Counted from the first letter of the stretch, positions 8,423-16,878 are shown. The stretch is 64,000 nucleotides of DNA from Actinomadura violacea (GCF_017573465.1 NZ_JAGEPF010000005.1:124001-188000), one strand, 5' to 3'. Translations and numbers: made by a program. Notes: generated by a model from the sequence alone, not told the origin.

Positions 8423-9388
8423 TCAGGACATCAGGACGTCCGCCGGCCGAATCGGCTTGTCGAGGAATCCGAGCTTGGTCATCGCGTCGGAGACGCGTTT
8501 CATGGCGGCGGGGTCATTGTCGACCGGCCAGGTCGTGGGAATGGCGATCGACGTCGCCTGGGCGGCGGTCAGATGCATGAACGTGGGAAGCGTGCCGCGG
8601 ACGAGCTCGGGGTCCTTCTGGGCCAGTTGTGAAGCCTCGTTCAATGCGGCTCGGAATTGGCTGACGGCGGCGCGGTGGCCGTTGATCCAGGCGCCGGTCC
8701 CTGCCCATCCGGCGATCGGGAATCCACCGGCACTTCCTGCCCATGCGTCGATGATCCGGGGGTTGCCCGCCGTTCTGGCCCGGCTCTCCTGGGTGCCGGT
8801 GAGCCAGGAGGCGTCGACCTGGCCGTTGTCGAGCGAGGACAGCGCGTTCGGCACCGGGACCTGGACGTACTTGACGTCCTTGGGCCCGACGCCGGCCTCG
8901 GCGAGCCGCAGGTCGGTGACCAGGTCGGCGACGGAACCCGTGCCGGGCACACCGATCTTCTTGCCCTTCAGGTCCGCCATCGAGCGGATCGCGCTGCCCT
9001 TCTTGGTGAAGATGCCGTCGGCCCCGGCCTGCCCCACCCGGGACTGCGCGACGAACTTCAGTTTCAGGCCGTGGGACGCGCCGGAGAACACCGTGACGTA
9101 GTTGACCATGCCGATGTTCGCCCCGCCGGATTGCAGCGCGGCGACAATGGACGAGCCCGACTGGCCGGCCATGATGGTCACGTCCAGGCCGTGCTTGGCG
9201 AACAGCCCTTTCTGCTTGGCGATGTAGATGGGAGCGGCATTGGGCTGGGGCGAGACCAGGATCTTCAGCTTGGTCGTGCCGCCGGAGCCGGTGGAGGCCG
9301 AGCCGGACGAGCAGGCCGAACCGGTGGCGGCCAGCAGGCCCGCGGCGATGAGGGCCGGGATGGTGCGGGCATGGCGGACAGAACGCAT
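8423..9388 (-). CDS. ABC transporter substrate-binding lipoprotein (NMT1/SsuA-like)
   Basis: 321 residues from ATG 9388 (GGAG 8 bases upstream). It carries a lipoprotein signal peptide ending LLAATGSAC, then a Ser/Gly linker and an NMT1/THI5-like periplasmic binding fold: KLKILVSPQPNAAPIYIAKQKGLFAKHGLDVTI, GSSIVAALQSGGANIGMVNY, SMADLKGKKIGVPGTGSVADLV. Proteins of this fold bind sulfonates, taurine, nitrate, pyrimidine precursors or aromatic carboxylates. The sequence alone does not choose among them. It is the last gene of a four-gene importer operon (permease, permease, ATPase, binding protein) on the minus strand, and thus likely captures the substrate used by the adjacent catabolic genes. 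Confidence 0.9.
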   Translation of the reverse strand: MRSVRHARTIPALIAAGLLAATGSACSSGSASTGSGGTTKLKILVSPQPNAAPIYIAKQKGLFAKHGLDVTIMAGQSGSSIVAALQSGGANIGMVNYVTVFSGASHGLKLKFVAQSRVGQAGADGIFTKKGSAIRSMADLKGKKIGVPGTGSVADLVTDLRLAEAGVGPKDVKYVQVPVPNALSSLDNGQVDASWLTGTQESRARTAGNPRIIDAWAGSAGGFPIAGWAGTGAWINGHRAAVSQFRAALNEASQLAQKDPELVRGTLPTFMHLTAAQATSIAIPTTWPVDNDPAAMKRVSDAMTKLGFLDKPIRPADVLMS

Positions 9389-9460
9389 GACGGCTCCAGG
9401 AAGTGCGTTGATGGGGTGGACGGAGGGCACGCGGGAGCTGCTTGTTCCAGCTGCTGAGGG

Positions 9461-10234
9461 TCAGCCGCTGTGGATCAGGTCGTAGATCTTGGCGCGGGTG
9501 TCGAGGTAGTCGTCGAGCCGCTTGGTGTCGACCTGGTCGCGGGGGTACGGGAGGTCCACGGCGACGGTGGCCATGACGTGCGAGGGGCTGCCGGACAGCA
9601 CGAGCACCGTGTCGGCGAGGTAGACGCTCTCGTCGATGTCGTGGGTGACGACGACGATGCTGGTGGCGGTGTCGGCGCGGATGGCCAGCACCAGGTCCTC
9701 CAGGTCGGCGCGGGTCTGGGCGTCCACCGACGCGAAGGGCTCGTCCATGAGCAGCAGGCGCGGCTCGGTGACCAGCGCCCGGGCGATCGCCACGCGCTGC
9801 TGCATCCCGCCGGACAGCTGCCAGGGGTACTTCTTGGCTGCGTCCGAGAGCCCGACCATCGACAGCGCTTCGCGCGCGCGCCGGTGCCGTTCGGTCCTGG
9901 CGAGCCCGGCGCTGCGCAGGGGGAACTCCACGTTCCGGACGACGCTCAGCCAGGGGAACAGGGAGCGGCTGTAGTCCTGGAACACCACGCCGATGCCTTC
10001 GGGGATCCCGCGGATCGCCGTGCCCTCGAAGCTGACGGTGCCGCCGGTCGGCGCGATGAGGCCGGTCAGGCAGCGCAGCAGGGTCGTCTTTCCCGCGCCG
10101 GACGGGCCGACGATGGACATCGCCCGGGTCGGCTGCAACGCGAAGTCGATCGCGGCGATCGCCTGGTGCGACCGGGCGCCGGCCCCGTAGCGGTGCTCCA
10201 GCCCCTTGACCTCGAGGATGGGAGGGGTCGTCAC
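9461..10234 (-). CDS. ABC transporter ATP-binding protein (SsuB/TauB-like)
   Basis: 257 residues from GTG 10234. The start codon overlaps the stop of the upstream permease gene (GTGA), indicating translational coupling, and AAGGAG precedes it. All nucleotide-binding motifs are present: Walker A GPSGAGKTT, Q-loop VVFQDYSRSLFPW, signature LSGGMQQRVAIARAL, Walker B LLLMDEPFASVD, and H-loop VVVTHDIDES. The S-x-x-L-F-P-W segment after the Q-loop is typical of the nitrate/sulfonate/taurine importer ATPases. It energises the two permeases encoded just upstream. Confidence 0.93.
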   Translation of the reverse strand: MTTPPILEVKGLEHRYGAGARSHQAIAAIDFALQPTRAMSIVGPSGAGKTTLLRCLTGLIAPTGGTVSFEGTAIRGIPEGIGVVFQDYSRSLFPWLSVVRNVEFPLRSAGLARTERHRRAREALSMVGLSDAAKKYPWQLSGGMQQRVAIARALVTEPRLLLMDEPFASVDAQTRADLEDLVLAIRADTATSIVVVTHDIDESVYLADTVLVLSGSPSHVMATVAVDLPYPRDQVDTKRLDDYLDTRAKIYDLIHSG

Positions 10235-11019
10235 TGGGTGCTCCTTAGAACATGCCACCGCAGGGCGTATTTCTCGATGACCAGGAAGAGGGCGTTGAAC
10301 AGCACGCCGAACAGCGCCAGCACGGCGAGGGTCGCCCACAGCGCCGGGACGTCGAAGGTGTTCTGCGCCTGCAGTGCGGCGCCGCCGAGCCCGCCCGCGC
10401 CGGCGAACATCTCCGAGCCGACGGACAGCACGATGGCCAGGGACATCGCGACCCGCAGCCCGGCGAACATCTTGGGGCTCGCGGCGGGGAGCAGGACGCG
10501 GAAGAAGCGCCTGACCGGCCCGAGCCGATTGAGCCGGGCCACGTCCACCTGCAGCGGTTCGATGTCGGCCACACCCGACGCGGTGTTGAGCAGGACGGGC
10601 CACACGCAGCTGAAGACGACCACGGTCAGGTGCATCGCGGTGCCGACGCCGAGGACGGCGATCGAGAGCGGCACCACCACGATCGGCGGAGTGCTGCGCA
10701 GCAGGAGCAGCGGCGCGCCGGTGTAGTCGCGGGCGGCGGGCACCGCGCCGATCACCGCGCCCGCGACGATCCCCGCGCAGGAGGCGATGAGCCATCCGCC
10801 GATCGCTGTCTGGAAGGTCTGGGAGATCGCGGACCAGGCGGTTCCGGAGACGAACAGGTGCGAAGCGGGCCCCGACAGCCAGTCGCCGCGCAGCCGGTCC
10901 CAGATCGCCGACGGCGCGGGCAGGAAGAACACCGGCCGCGCGGTGGCCCGCCACTGCCACACCGCGAGGATCGCGGCCATGACGAAGACGCCGCTCAGCG
11001 CGCCGGCGACGCGCCTCAT
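10231..11019 (-). CDS. ABC transporter permease (SsuC/TauC-like), subunit 2
   Basis: 262 residues from ATG 11019. Six hydrophobic segments, and the cytoplasmic EAA-like loop is visible as DVARLNRLGPVRRFFRVLLPAASPKMFAGLRVAMSLA, which contacts the ATPase in this family. The segment PAPSAIWDRLRGDWLSG near the N-terminus is typical of the nitrate/sulfonate permease group. The start overlaps the stop of the preceding permease (ATGA), and its own stop overlaps the ATPase start (GTGA), so three genes are translationally chained. With the next gene it would form a heterodimeric pore. Confidence 0.9.
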   Translation of the reverse strand: MRRVAGALSGVFVMAAILAVWQWRATARPVFFLPAPSAIWDRLRGDWLSGPASHLFVSGTAWSAISQTFQTAIGGWLIASCAGIVAGAVIGAVPAARDYTGAPLLLLRSTPPIVVVPLSIAVLGVGTAMHLTVVVFSCVWPVLLNTASGVADIEPLQVDVARLNRLGPVRRFFRVLLPAASPKMFAGLRVAMSLAIVLSVGSEMFAGAGGLGGAALQAQNTFDVPALWATLAVLALFGVLFNALFLVIEKYALRWHVLRSTQ

Positions 11020-11906
11020 CGGGTCCGCTCCGTCGCCCAGGGGCAGGCGAGCCGGCCGGCCAGCGCGACGACCGCGCCGATCGCGATGCCGAGCACCCCG
11101 GTCAGCACCGCGGTGGCCCACAGCACGTCGATGTCGCCGGTGGAGGTCGCCTGGATCAGCACGCCGCCGAGCCCGTGCCCCGCCGAGGCGAGGTACTCGG
11201 CGCCGATGACGACGATCAGCGCGAGGGGCGCCGCGGTGCGCAGGCCGGCCAGCAGGAACGGCAGCATCGAGGGCAGGACGACCCTGGTGACGAGCGCGAG
11301 CCGGCCGCAGCCGAGGACGCGGGCGGCGTCGCGGGCCTGCGCGTCGACCTGGCCGACGCCGTAGACGGTGTTGAAGAGCATCGGCCACCAGCAGCCGAAG
11401 GCCCCGACCGCCACCTCCATGGTGGGGCCCTGGCCGAGCGCCAGGATCGCCAGCGGGATGAAGGCGACGGCGGGGACGGGCCGCAGGATCTCGAAGGGAA
11501 GCCCGAAGGCGCGGTGGGCGAGCCGGCTGGTGCCGAAGGCGAGGCCGATGACGATCGCCGCGACCAGCCCGGACGCGACCGCCAGCGCGACCGCCGCGAC
11601 CGTGGCGAGCACGGCCGTCAGGAATCCGTGCGCGGAGGCCAGCTCGCCGACTTCGGAGGCGAGGCGGCCGAGGGCGGGGACCCCCCACTTGCGCGGCCCC
11701 CACCACGACAGCGTCTGCAGCAGCGCCGCCAGCGCGGCCAGACCGATGACGCCCCGCGATGCCGCGCGGGCCTTCGGCCCGATCGGGTGCGCCGGTCTCC
11801 ACCGCCTCAGGGCGGCCGCCGGGCTCTGTTGTCTGGACGTTGGAGGCTCCTCCCACGAGGTGTTGCAGGTCACAGCGAGTTTCAATGAGCCAGTCCTGCA
11901 AGTCAA
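11016..11906 (-). CDS. ABC transporter permease (SsuC/TauC-like), subunit 1
   Basis: Up to 296 residues; the start is uncertain. The membrane domain and EAA-like loop (ARDAARVLGCGRLALVTRVVLPSMLPFLLAGLRTAAPLAL) are clear and match the sulfonate/nitrate permease group. In frame, the only conventional starts are TTG 11906, lying 7 bp from a dyad operator, and GTG 11873. A strong Shine-Dalgarno (GGGAGGAG at about 11846-11853) points instead to ACG 11840, whose following codons read like a normal N-terminus (SRQQSPAAA). Either a near-cognate start is used or a base differs. The first gene of the importer operon. Confidence 0.85.
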   Translation of the reverse strand: MTCRTGSLKLAVTCNTSWEEPPTSRQQSPAAALRRWRPAHPIGPKARAASRGVIGLAALAALLQTLSWWGPRKWGVPALGRLASEVGELASAHGFLTAVLATVAAVALAVASGLVAAIVIGLAFGTSRLAHRAFGLPFEILRPVPAVAFIPLAILALGQGPTMEVAVGAFGCWWPMLFNTVYGVGQVDAQARDAARVLGCGRLALVTRVVLPSMLPFLLAGLRTAAPLALIVVIGAEYLASAGHGLGGVLIQATSTGDIDVLWATAVLTGVLGIAIGAVVALAGRLACPWATERTR

Positions 11907-11912
11907 GACTTA

Positions 11913-11930
11913 TGTCCTAAAAATCAGACA
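11913..11930. promoter_or_regulatory. Candidate operator TGTCCTAAAAATCAGACA (copy A)
   Basis: An imperfect dyad TGTC-N10-GACA lying upstream of the importer operon. An almost identical element (TGTCCTATAAATCGAGACA) occurs at 15048-15066, upstream of the TAXI-bicupin-dehydrogenase operon. The shared core TGTCCTAWAAATC is far more AT-rich than its surroundings, as expected for a regulatory site. Assignment to the TetR-like regulator at 15162 is inference. Confidence 0.6.
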
Positions 11931-11973
11931 CGACGTTCGGGTGTCGTGCCGCGGCTTTCCGGCATGCCGGCGG

Positions 11974-11999
11974 CCCGGCCGGCGCCGCCGCCGGCCGGG
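11974..11999 (-). terminator. GC-rich hairpin downstream of the dehydrogenase gene
   Basis: A perfect 11-bp stem (CCCGGCCGGCG / CGCCGGCCGGG) with a 4-base loop, beginning 18 bp after the minus-strand stop codon at 12017. There is no U-tract, as is common for actinomycete terminators. It would separate the TAXI-bicupin-dehydrogenase operon from the ABC importer operon, which then needs its own promoter. Confidence 0.6.
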
Positions 12000-12016
12000 T
12001 CCCCGCCGGGCGGGTT

Positions 12017-13117
12017 TCAGGGGTTGACGACCGCCATCCACATCGGCTCGGCGCGCCGCAGGACGGCCGCCATCGCCGCCGCGGCGTCGCGCAGCGCGAA
12101 CCGGTGCGTGATCAGCTCGTCGGCGTCGAGCCGCCCGCCGGCCAGCAGGTCGAGCACCGCCGCGGTGTTCTCGCGCGTGCAGCCGCGGGTCCCGACGACC
12201 CTCCAGCACCGCGTCATGATGACCCGGATGGGGAACGGCAGCGGGTCGCCGCTCCCGCCCATGTGGACCAGGGCCCCGCCGGTCGCCAGCGACTGCATCG
12301 CCTGCGCCGTGCCGGGGCCGCCCGGCAGGTAGTCCAGGACCGCGTCCGCCCCGTCGGGCAGCAGTTCGCGCAGCCTGCCCGTCAGTTCTTCCGTCCGCGC
12401 CCAGTCGGGGCCGAGTTCCTCCAGGGCGACCATGCGGACCGGCACCGGGCCGGCCAGCGGCCGCACCGCCTCCAGCCGCCCGGCGGATCTCCCGACCAGG
12501 ACCAGTTCGCCCACGTGGAACGACTCGGCCAGCTTGACGGTCGCGGTGCCCATCGCGCCGGTCGCCGCCGTGACCACGACGCGTCCTCCCGGAGGGAGCC
12601 GGGCCTCGCTCAGCGCGCGATGGGCGTTGCCGAGTTCGTGCAGTTTCGCGGCCACGTCGAACCCGACACGGTCGGGCAGCGGATCGACGAGTCCTTCCGG
12701 GACGCGGATGTACTCGGCGAGCCCGCCGTCGTGGTAGCGGGCGTACAGCTCCATCGGACCGGTGCCGAAGGCGGCGTTGCCGATCATCGCGGCCTGCGCG
12801 CACATCTGCTGCCGCGCGGTCGTGCAGTACCGGCACGACCCGCACGACAGCATGGGATGCACCCGGACCCTCGTCCCCACCAGCGACCGGGCGGCGTCCG
12901 GCCCCGCGTCGACCACCGTGCCCGCCACCTCGTGCCCGGGCGTGCCGGGCAGATGGGTGAACCGCCCGCGCGCCAGGTGCTTGACGATGCTGGGGGCGAG
13001 CCCCGCCGAGGCGACCTGCACCAGCACGTCGCGCGGCCCGAGCGCGGGCACCGGCACCTTCTCCAGATGCAGGTCGAGCGAGCCCTCCCGGACCCGGACG
13101 GCGAGCATGTCCGTCAT
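12017..13117 (-). CDS. Zinc-type medium-chain alcohol dehydrogenase family protein (module copy 1)
   Basis: 366 residues from ATG 13117, which overlaps the stop of the bicupin gene (ATGA). MDR superfamily features: GHEVAG (Glu-His of the catalytic zinc site), the structural zinc set SCGSCRYCTTARQQMC (C-x2-C-x2-C-x7-C), and the Rossmann segment VVVTAATGAMGTATVKLAESF with LVGRSAGRLEAV after it. The position normally occupied by the catalytic Cys (as in C-G-T-D) is instead GLAPSIVKHLARG, so one catalytic zinc ligand is absent. It is clearly paralogous to the gene at 20163, for example in the conserved MELYARYHDGGLAEY stretch. Likely an NAD(P)-dependent oxidoreductase of an unknown catabolic step, last gene of its operon. 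Confidence 0.88.
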   Translation of the reverse strand: MTDMLAVRVREGSLDLHLEKVPVPALGPRDVLVQVASAGLAPSIVKHLARGRFTHLPGTPGHEVAGTVVDAGPDAARSLVGTRVRVHPMLSCGSCRYCTTARQQMCAQAAMIGNAAFGTGPMELYARYHDGGLAEYIRVPEGLVDPLPDRVGFDVAAKLHELGNAHRALSEARLPPGGRVVVTAATGAMGTATVKLAESFHVGELVLVGRSAGRLEAVRPLAGPVPVRMVALEELGPDWARTEELTGRLRELLPDGADAVLDYLPGGPGTAQAMQSLATGGALVHMGGSGDPLPFPIRVIMTRCWRVVGTRGCTRENTAAVLDLLAGGRLDADELITHRFALRDAAAAMAAVLRRAEPMWMAVVNP

Positions 13118-14079
13118 CGCAGCGCCTCGAGTTCGGACGGGGTGACGCCGCGGGCCTTCTTCGTCGCCTCGGCCACCTGCGGCATGGCCTCGGCCGTGGC
13201 CACCGCCAGGTGGACGCTGCGTTCGCGATGGACCCCGGTGAAGGCGACACCGCGCGGGATGCGGACCAGGTCGCCCGGGACGAGTTCGACCGCGCCGCGC
13301 TGCGTCACCAGGGTCCGCACCCCCTCCACCTGGTACTGGATCTCGTCGGCGTCGAGGTGGCGCCGGTAGGCGCGCCCGTCGGACGCCTCGGCGACGACCT
13401 GCCCGATGAGGATCCGCGGCGTCTCGTACAGCCAGGCCGTCCGCCCGCAGCGCACGAGGCGGATGCGGTCGTCGGTGCGCCCGGCCCGGTCGATGAGGAG
13501 CCGCTCGTCGGCGGGCGCGACATGGATCCCCTCGCCCTGCCCGCCCCGCATCTCGGTGATCATCTCGTTCTGGACGGCCGGCTCCCAGCCGGGGAACGGC
13601 GTCTCCAGGTACCCGGCGACCCGGGTCGCGGGGACGCGCTCGACGACCGGTCCGGGACTGTAGAAGAGCAGGTGGATGTCCGCTTCGCCGAGGTTGTCGT
13701 GCGCCACGCCGGTCGGGATGCGGGAGAAGTCGCCGGCGGTGTGGGTGATCGTCCCGAGTTCGGTGATCAGCGCCCGGCGGCCGGTCACCTGGTAGGAGAA
13801 CTCCTCCACGTCGGCGTTGCGGTGGTAGAACCCCTGCCGGCCCGTCATCGTCTGGACCTCCATCCGCAGCGCATCGCTCTGGAACAGGCCCTGGGGATGG
13901 GTCCGGCCGCGGTCGACGTACTCGGGGCTGAAGTGGACGACCTCCAGCGGGCCATGGTCGCGCCGGGCGCGGGCTCGGATCGCCAGCGGCTCGCCGATCA
14001 GCAACTCCTCCCGACGCTCCAGCACCATGGGCGGCTCGGTGAACGGGAACCTGTCGAGGTGTTCGTGCACGATGCCCAT
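13114..14079 (-). CDS. Bicupin protein, homogentisate-dioxygenase-like fold (module copy 1)
   Basis: 321 residues from ATG 14079, one base after the stop of the upstream TAXI-like gene and overlapping the dehydrogenase downstream. Two cupin domains are visible. Domain 1: FYHRNADVEEFSYQVTGRR, then GDFSRIPTGVAHDN (His86, Glu93 and His127 are plausible metal ligands, matching cupin motif 2 P-x-G-x-x-H). Domain 2: YRRHLDADEIQYQVEGVR, then GDLVRIPRGVAFTG, where the second-motif His is Phe280, so metal binding there is doubtful. Could be a ring-cleaving or oxidative dioxygenase, or a cupin isomerase. Paralogous to 19094-20116. Confidence 0.85.
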   Translation of the reverse strand: MGIVHEHLDRFPFTEPPMVLERREELLIGEPLAIRARARRDHGPLEVVHFSPEYVDRGRTHPQGLFQSDALRMEVQTMTGRQGFYHRNADVEEFSYQVTGRRALITELGTITHTAGDFSRIPTGVAHDNLGEADIHLLFYSPGPVVERVPATRVAGYLETPFPGWEPAVQNEMITEMRGGQGEGIHVAPADERLLIDRAGRTDDRIRLVRCGRTAWLYETPRILIGQVVAEASDGRAYRRHLDADEIQYQVEGVRTLVTQRGAVELVPGDLVRIPRGVAFTGVHRERSVHLAVATAEAMPQVAEATKKARGVTPSELEALR

Positions 14080-14080
14080 G

Positions 14081-14992
14081 TCAGAGATATCCCTTCTCCT
14101 CGTAGAAGGCCGCCGCCCCGGGGTGCAGCGGCACCGGCGGGTCGAGCGGCAGGCTGCGCATGTCGATCGGGCTGGTCATCGCGGCGGTCGGACCGGTGAA
14201 CCGTGCGGAGATCTGGTCCTTCTGCTCGTCCAGCGCCTCCAGCACCATGCGGACGATGTCGTCCGGGAGGTCCTCGGCGCAGTACAGGATCCAGCCGGAG
14301 AAGTCGATCGCCGGAACGTCCCGCTCCACGCCTCGCAGCCGCCCCTTCCGCAGGACGCCCGGCCGCATTCCCAGCTCGGCGCAGCGGGCCAGGACGTCCT
14401 CCTCGATCGGCAGGTAGTCGAGGTCGTAGGTCTCGCTGATCCGCTTCCACCGCCAGGTCATGACCGCCTCGTCGAAGACCGCGTCGAAGGACGGATCGAC
14501 CGGCACCGACTCCGGCAGGTTGGGGTACTTGGGCCGGTCGTGCAGGATGCGGCCGCCCCACGACTCCAGGTCGGCGACCGTGAACCCGTAGAGGGAGAAG
14601 ATCTGCTCCAGCGCGGTCGCGGCGGGATGGCCCGACTCCCTGGTGGGCATGGAGATCTTCAGCGGCAGCCGCCGCTCGCGCACGTCGTGCAGGCTCGCGA
14701 CGCCGAACTCCTTGCGCACCGCCAGCACGAGCTGATCGTCGTGCGCGAAGCAGGCGAGCGTCCGCAGCCCTTCCTGCCCCGCCAGATGCCAGGCCGGCGT
14801 GGTGATCGCGACCTGGTAGCGCCCCTCCCTGACCAGGTCAGGGCCGTTGAACGCCAGTTCCGCGTAGGGGGTGCCGGTGACCGCCGAGACCGTCGAGCCG
14901 CGCGGCAGCCCGCCCCGGGCCAGGCCGTGGGCGAGCAGGCCGCCGACGTTGGTGAAGTTGCCGCCAGGACAGAGAAGCTTGAGATCGACCAC
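14081..14992 (-). CDS. TAXI-type solute-binding-fold protein without signal peptide (module copy 1)
   Basis: 303 residues from GTG 14992, chosen because AAGGAG lies 6 bases upstream. An upstream GTG at 15019 has none. The sequence runs LKLLCPGGNFTNVGGLLAHG, GSTVSAVTGTPYAELAF, a binding-fold core, and ends PLHPGAAAFYEEKGYL, the characteristic C-terminus of TAXI TRAP-type solute receptors. Those receptors are normally exported; here no signal peptide, lipobox or membrane helix is present, so the protein should be cytoplasmic. No TRAP membrane component is nearby. It may be an intracellular ligand carrier or sensor, or an enzyme on a binding-protein fold (inference). First gene of the copy-1 operon; distant paralog of 17163-18116. 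Confidence 0.8.
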   Translation of the reverse strand: MVDLKLLCPGGNFTNVGGLLAHGLARGGLPRGSTVSAVTGTPYAELAFNGPDLVREGRYQVAITTPAWHLAGQEGLRTLACFAHDDQLVLAVRKEFGVASLHDVRERRLPLKISMPTRESGHPAATALEQIFSLYGFTVADLESWGGRILHDRPKYPNLPESVPVDPSFDAVFDEAVMTWRWKRISETYDLDYLPIEEDVLARCAELGMRPGVLRKGRLRGVERDVPAIDFSGWILYCAEDLPDDIVRMVLEALDEQKDQISARFTGPTAAMTSPIDMRSLPLDPPVPLHPGAAAFYEEKGYL

Positions 14993-15039
14993 TGTGTCTC
15001 CTTGCGAAGGTCCCGACACAGTAGCTCGTCCTGTATTCC

Positions 15040-15071
15040 GTGACTAGTGTCCTATAAATCGAGACAGTCAC
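15040..15071. promoter_or_regulatory. Compound dyad operator (copy B) in the TAXI/TetR divergent region
   Basis: Nested inverted repeats: outer GTGAC (15040-15044) / GTCAC (15067-15071) and inner TGTC (15048-15051) / GACA (15063-15066), enclosing the TGTCCTATAAATCGAGACA element shared with 11913-11930. It lies between the TAXI gene start (14992) and the TetR-like gene start (15162), the usual place for a TetR operator. Confidence 0.65.
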
Positions 15072-15161
15072 ACTCTGCTGTCGTTCAACGGCACTCCGCC
15101 GGTCGTCGGCGGGCAGGAGGTCGTGACCGTCACGTCACGGGCCGTCACTTAACGTAGTGGG

Positions 15162-15743
15162 GTGGAGGACGAAGAGCAGATCATCGCTTTGGCGACCCGG
15201 CTGTTCGCGGAACTGGGCTACGACTCGACCGGAGTCGACCTGATCGCGGACGCGGCGGGAGACGGCGGCCAGACCCTGATCGCCGCGGCGGGCGGCAAGA
15301 GCGGCCTGTACCGGCGGGTCATGGACCGCGCCTACCGCGCCGAGCAGGACATGCTGGACGCCGCGCTCGCCGCGTACACGCCCGACCCGGCGGGCACGCA
15401 CCGGGTGATCGACGACTACCTGGACTTCTACGTCGCGAACCCGGAGATCATCGCGCTCTGGATGCACCGGTGGATGGGCGACGCCGCCGACGTCGGCGAA
15501 CTGGAGCACGACTTCGTCGATCCCCAGGACGAGCTGGTCACGGGCGTCGTGGCCGGCCAGGTGCCGCCGGACGTGGCCGTCGACCTGCTCGTCCGGACGG
15601 TGGTGTGGTGCGTGTTCGGGTTCCTGTCGGGCGGGGTGCGCGGCGGGCGCGGGCGGGCGGAGCCGCGCAGCCCCGAGGCGATCGAGCGTTTCCGCGGCTA
15701 CCTGCACGTCCTCGTCGACCGGATGATGGCCCCCGCCCCGTAA
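15162..15743 (+). CDS. TetR/AcrR-family transcriptional regulator
   Basis: 193 residues from GTG 15162. The N-terminus EEQIIALATRLFAELGYDSTGVDLIADAAG is the first part of a TetR HTH. The second helix region (GDGGQTLIAAAGGKSGLYRRVMDRAYRAEQD) retains the family end pattern (G-L-Y-R) but is atypical. The C-terminal ligand domain is all-helical (YLDFYVANPEIIALWMHRWM). It is divergent from the TAXI-bicupin-dehydrogenase operon, with the compound dyad 15040-15071 between them, so it is the likely repressor of that operon and perhaps of the ABC importer, which carries a similar site. Confidence 0.82.
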   Translation: MEDEEQIIALATRLFAELGYDSTGVDLIADAAGDGGQTLIAAAGGKSGLYRRVMDRAYRAEQDMLDAALAAYTPDPAGTHRVIDDYLDFYVANPEIIALWMHRWMGDAADVGELEHDFVDPQDELVTGVVAGQVPPDVAVDLLVRTVVWCVFGFLSGGVRGGRGRAEPRSPEAIERFRGYLHVLVDRMMAPAP

Positions 15744-15787
15744 CGAGCCGGGGTCCGCCTCGGTTTTGCCGTCCGGTGTTCGCCGGG

Positions 15788-16747
15788 TCAGTTACGTCCT
15801 GCGCGGGCCAGGGCGTCGTGGGCCTCGGTGGCCATGGTGCGCACCAGGTCCTCCGCGGAGGGCAGGTCGGTGATGAGGTCGACGGCCTCGCCGGCCCAGA
15901 CCGGCAGCGCCGGGATCGCGCCGCGCGCCACGTCCTCCCGGTAGTCCTGACGGGCCTGGGGATCGGCGGCGAGTTCGTCTTCCCGGCCGCGCCAGCGGTC
16001 GAGGTAAGGGTGCCCGAGGGTGCGGGCCGAGTACTTCGACGGCCAGCGGGAGCCGCGGGCAACGTCCAAGAGGGTGCTGCGCTCGGTGTCCTGCCCGCGC
16101 GCTTCGAGGAGCGCCTTGCTGGTCGCAGGGTCGACCAGTGCTTCGGCGGTGGCCTGGAAACGCGTGCCGATGAGCGCTCCGGCGGCGCCCAGCACAAGAG
16201 CCGCCGCCACTCCGCGTCCATCGGCGATCCCGCCGGCCGCCAGCACCGGCGTCGGCGCGACGAGGTCGACCACCGCGGGGACGAACGGCAAGGTGGATCG
16301 TCCGTGCAGGGAGCCGTGACCACCGCCCTCGGTCCCTTGCGCCACGATCACGTCGGCGCCCGAGTCCACGGCTCGCCTGGCCTCGTCCAGGTCGGTGACC
16401 TGCAGGATCAACGGGACGCCCGCCTGCCGGACACGCTCGGCGTACGGGCCGGGATCGCCGAAGGACAGCATCACGGCCCCGGGGCCGTAGCTCAGCGCGA
16501 GCTCCACCGCGGCAACGTCGATCGCCCAGGTCAGGAATCCGATGCCCCACGGCTTTCCGGTCTCCGCGACGGCCGGCACCTCCCGCGCGAGCCACTCCGG
16601 GTCCCCGTTCCCGCCGCCGAGCATCCCGAATCCGCCACCTCGGGAAACGGCCGAGGCCAGGGCGCCCCCGGCCGATCCGCCCATCGGCGCGAGTGCGATC
16701 GGGTGCCGGACGCCGAACTTCTCCGTGAACGCCGTCGACAGATCCAT
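15788..16747 (-). CDS. Nitronate monooxygenase family (2-nitropropane dioxygenase-like) flavoprotein
   Basis: 319 residues from ATG 16747. A second ATG at 16765 is equally possible; neither has a strong ribosome site. Class I NMO features: GVRHPIALAPMGG at the N-terminus, LQVTDLDEARRAVDSGADVIVAQGTEGGGHGS (phosphate-binding loop and the His used as base in the family), PVLAAGGIADGRGVAAALVLGAAGALIGTRF for FMN binding. The enzyme is expected to be FMN-dependent, oxidising nitronates or reducing quinones. The gene is convergent with the TetR-like gene and lies between the two module copies, so it could belong to the same catabolic programme, but no shared operator was seen. Confidence 0.88.
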   Translation of the reverse strand: MDLSTAFTEKFGVRHPIALAPMGGSAGGALASAVSRGGGFGMLGGGNGDPEWLAREVPAVAETGKPWGIGFLTWAIDVAAVELALSYGPGAVMLSFGDPGPYAERVRQAGVPLILQVTDLDEARRAVDSGADVIVAQGTEGGGHGSLHGRSTLPFVPAVVDLVAPTPVLAAGGIADGRGVAAALVLGAAGALIGTRFQATAEALVDPATSKALLEARGQDTERSTLLDVARGSRWPSKYSARTLGHPYLDRWRGREDELAADPQARQDYREDVARGAIPALPVWAGEAVDLITDLPSAEDLVRTMATEAHDALARAGRN

Positions 16748-16878
16748 TGGCACATCATGGCGCATCGTCCGGCGACCTTCCGCACAAGATCAAGAGCCGA
16801 GCGGCGCGGGTGGCGGCGACGGGTGCCGCGGCGTTACCGTCGACGAAAACCAGGCCGTCCCGCCGGAAGGAGCCGAAG

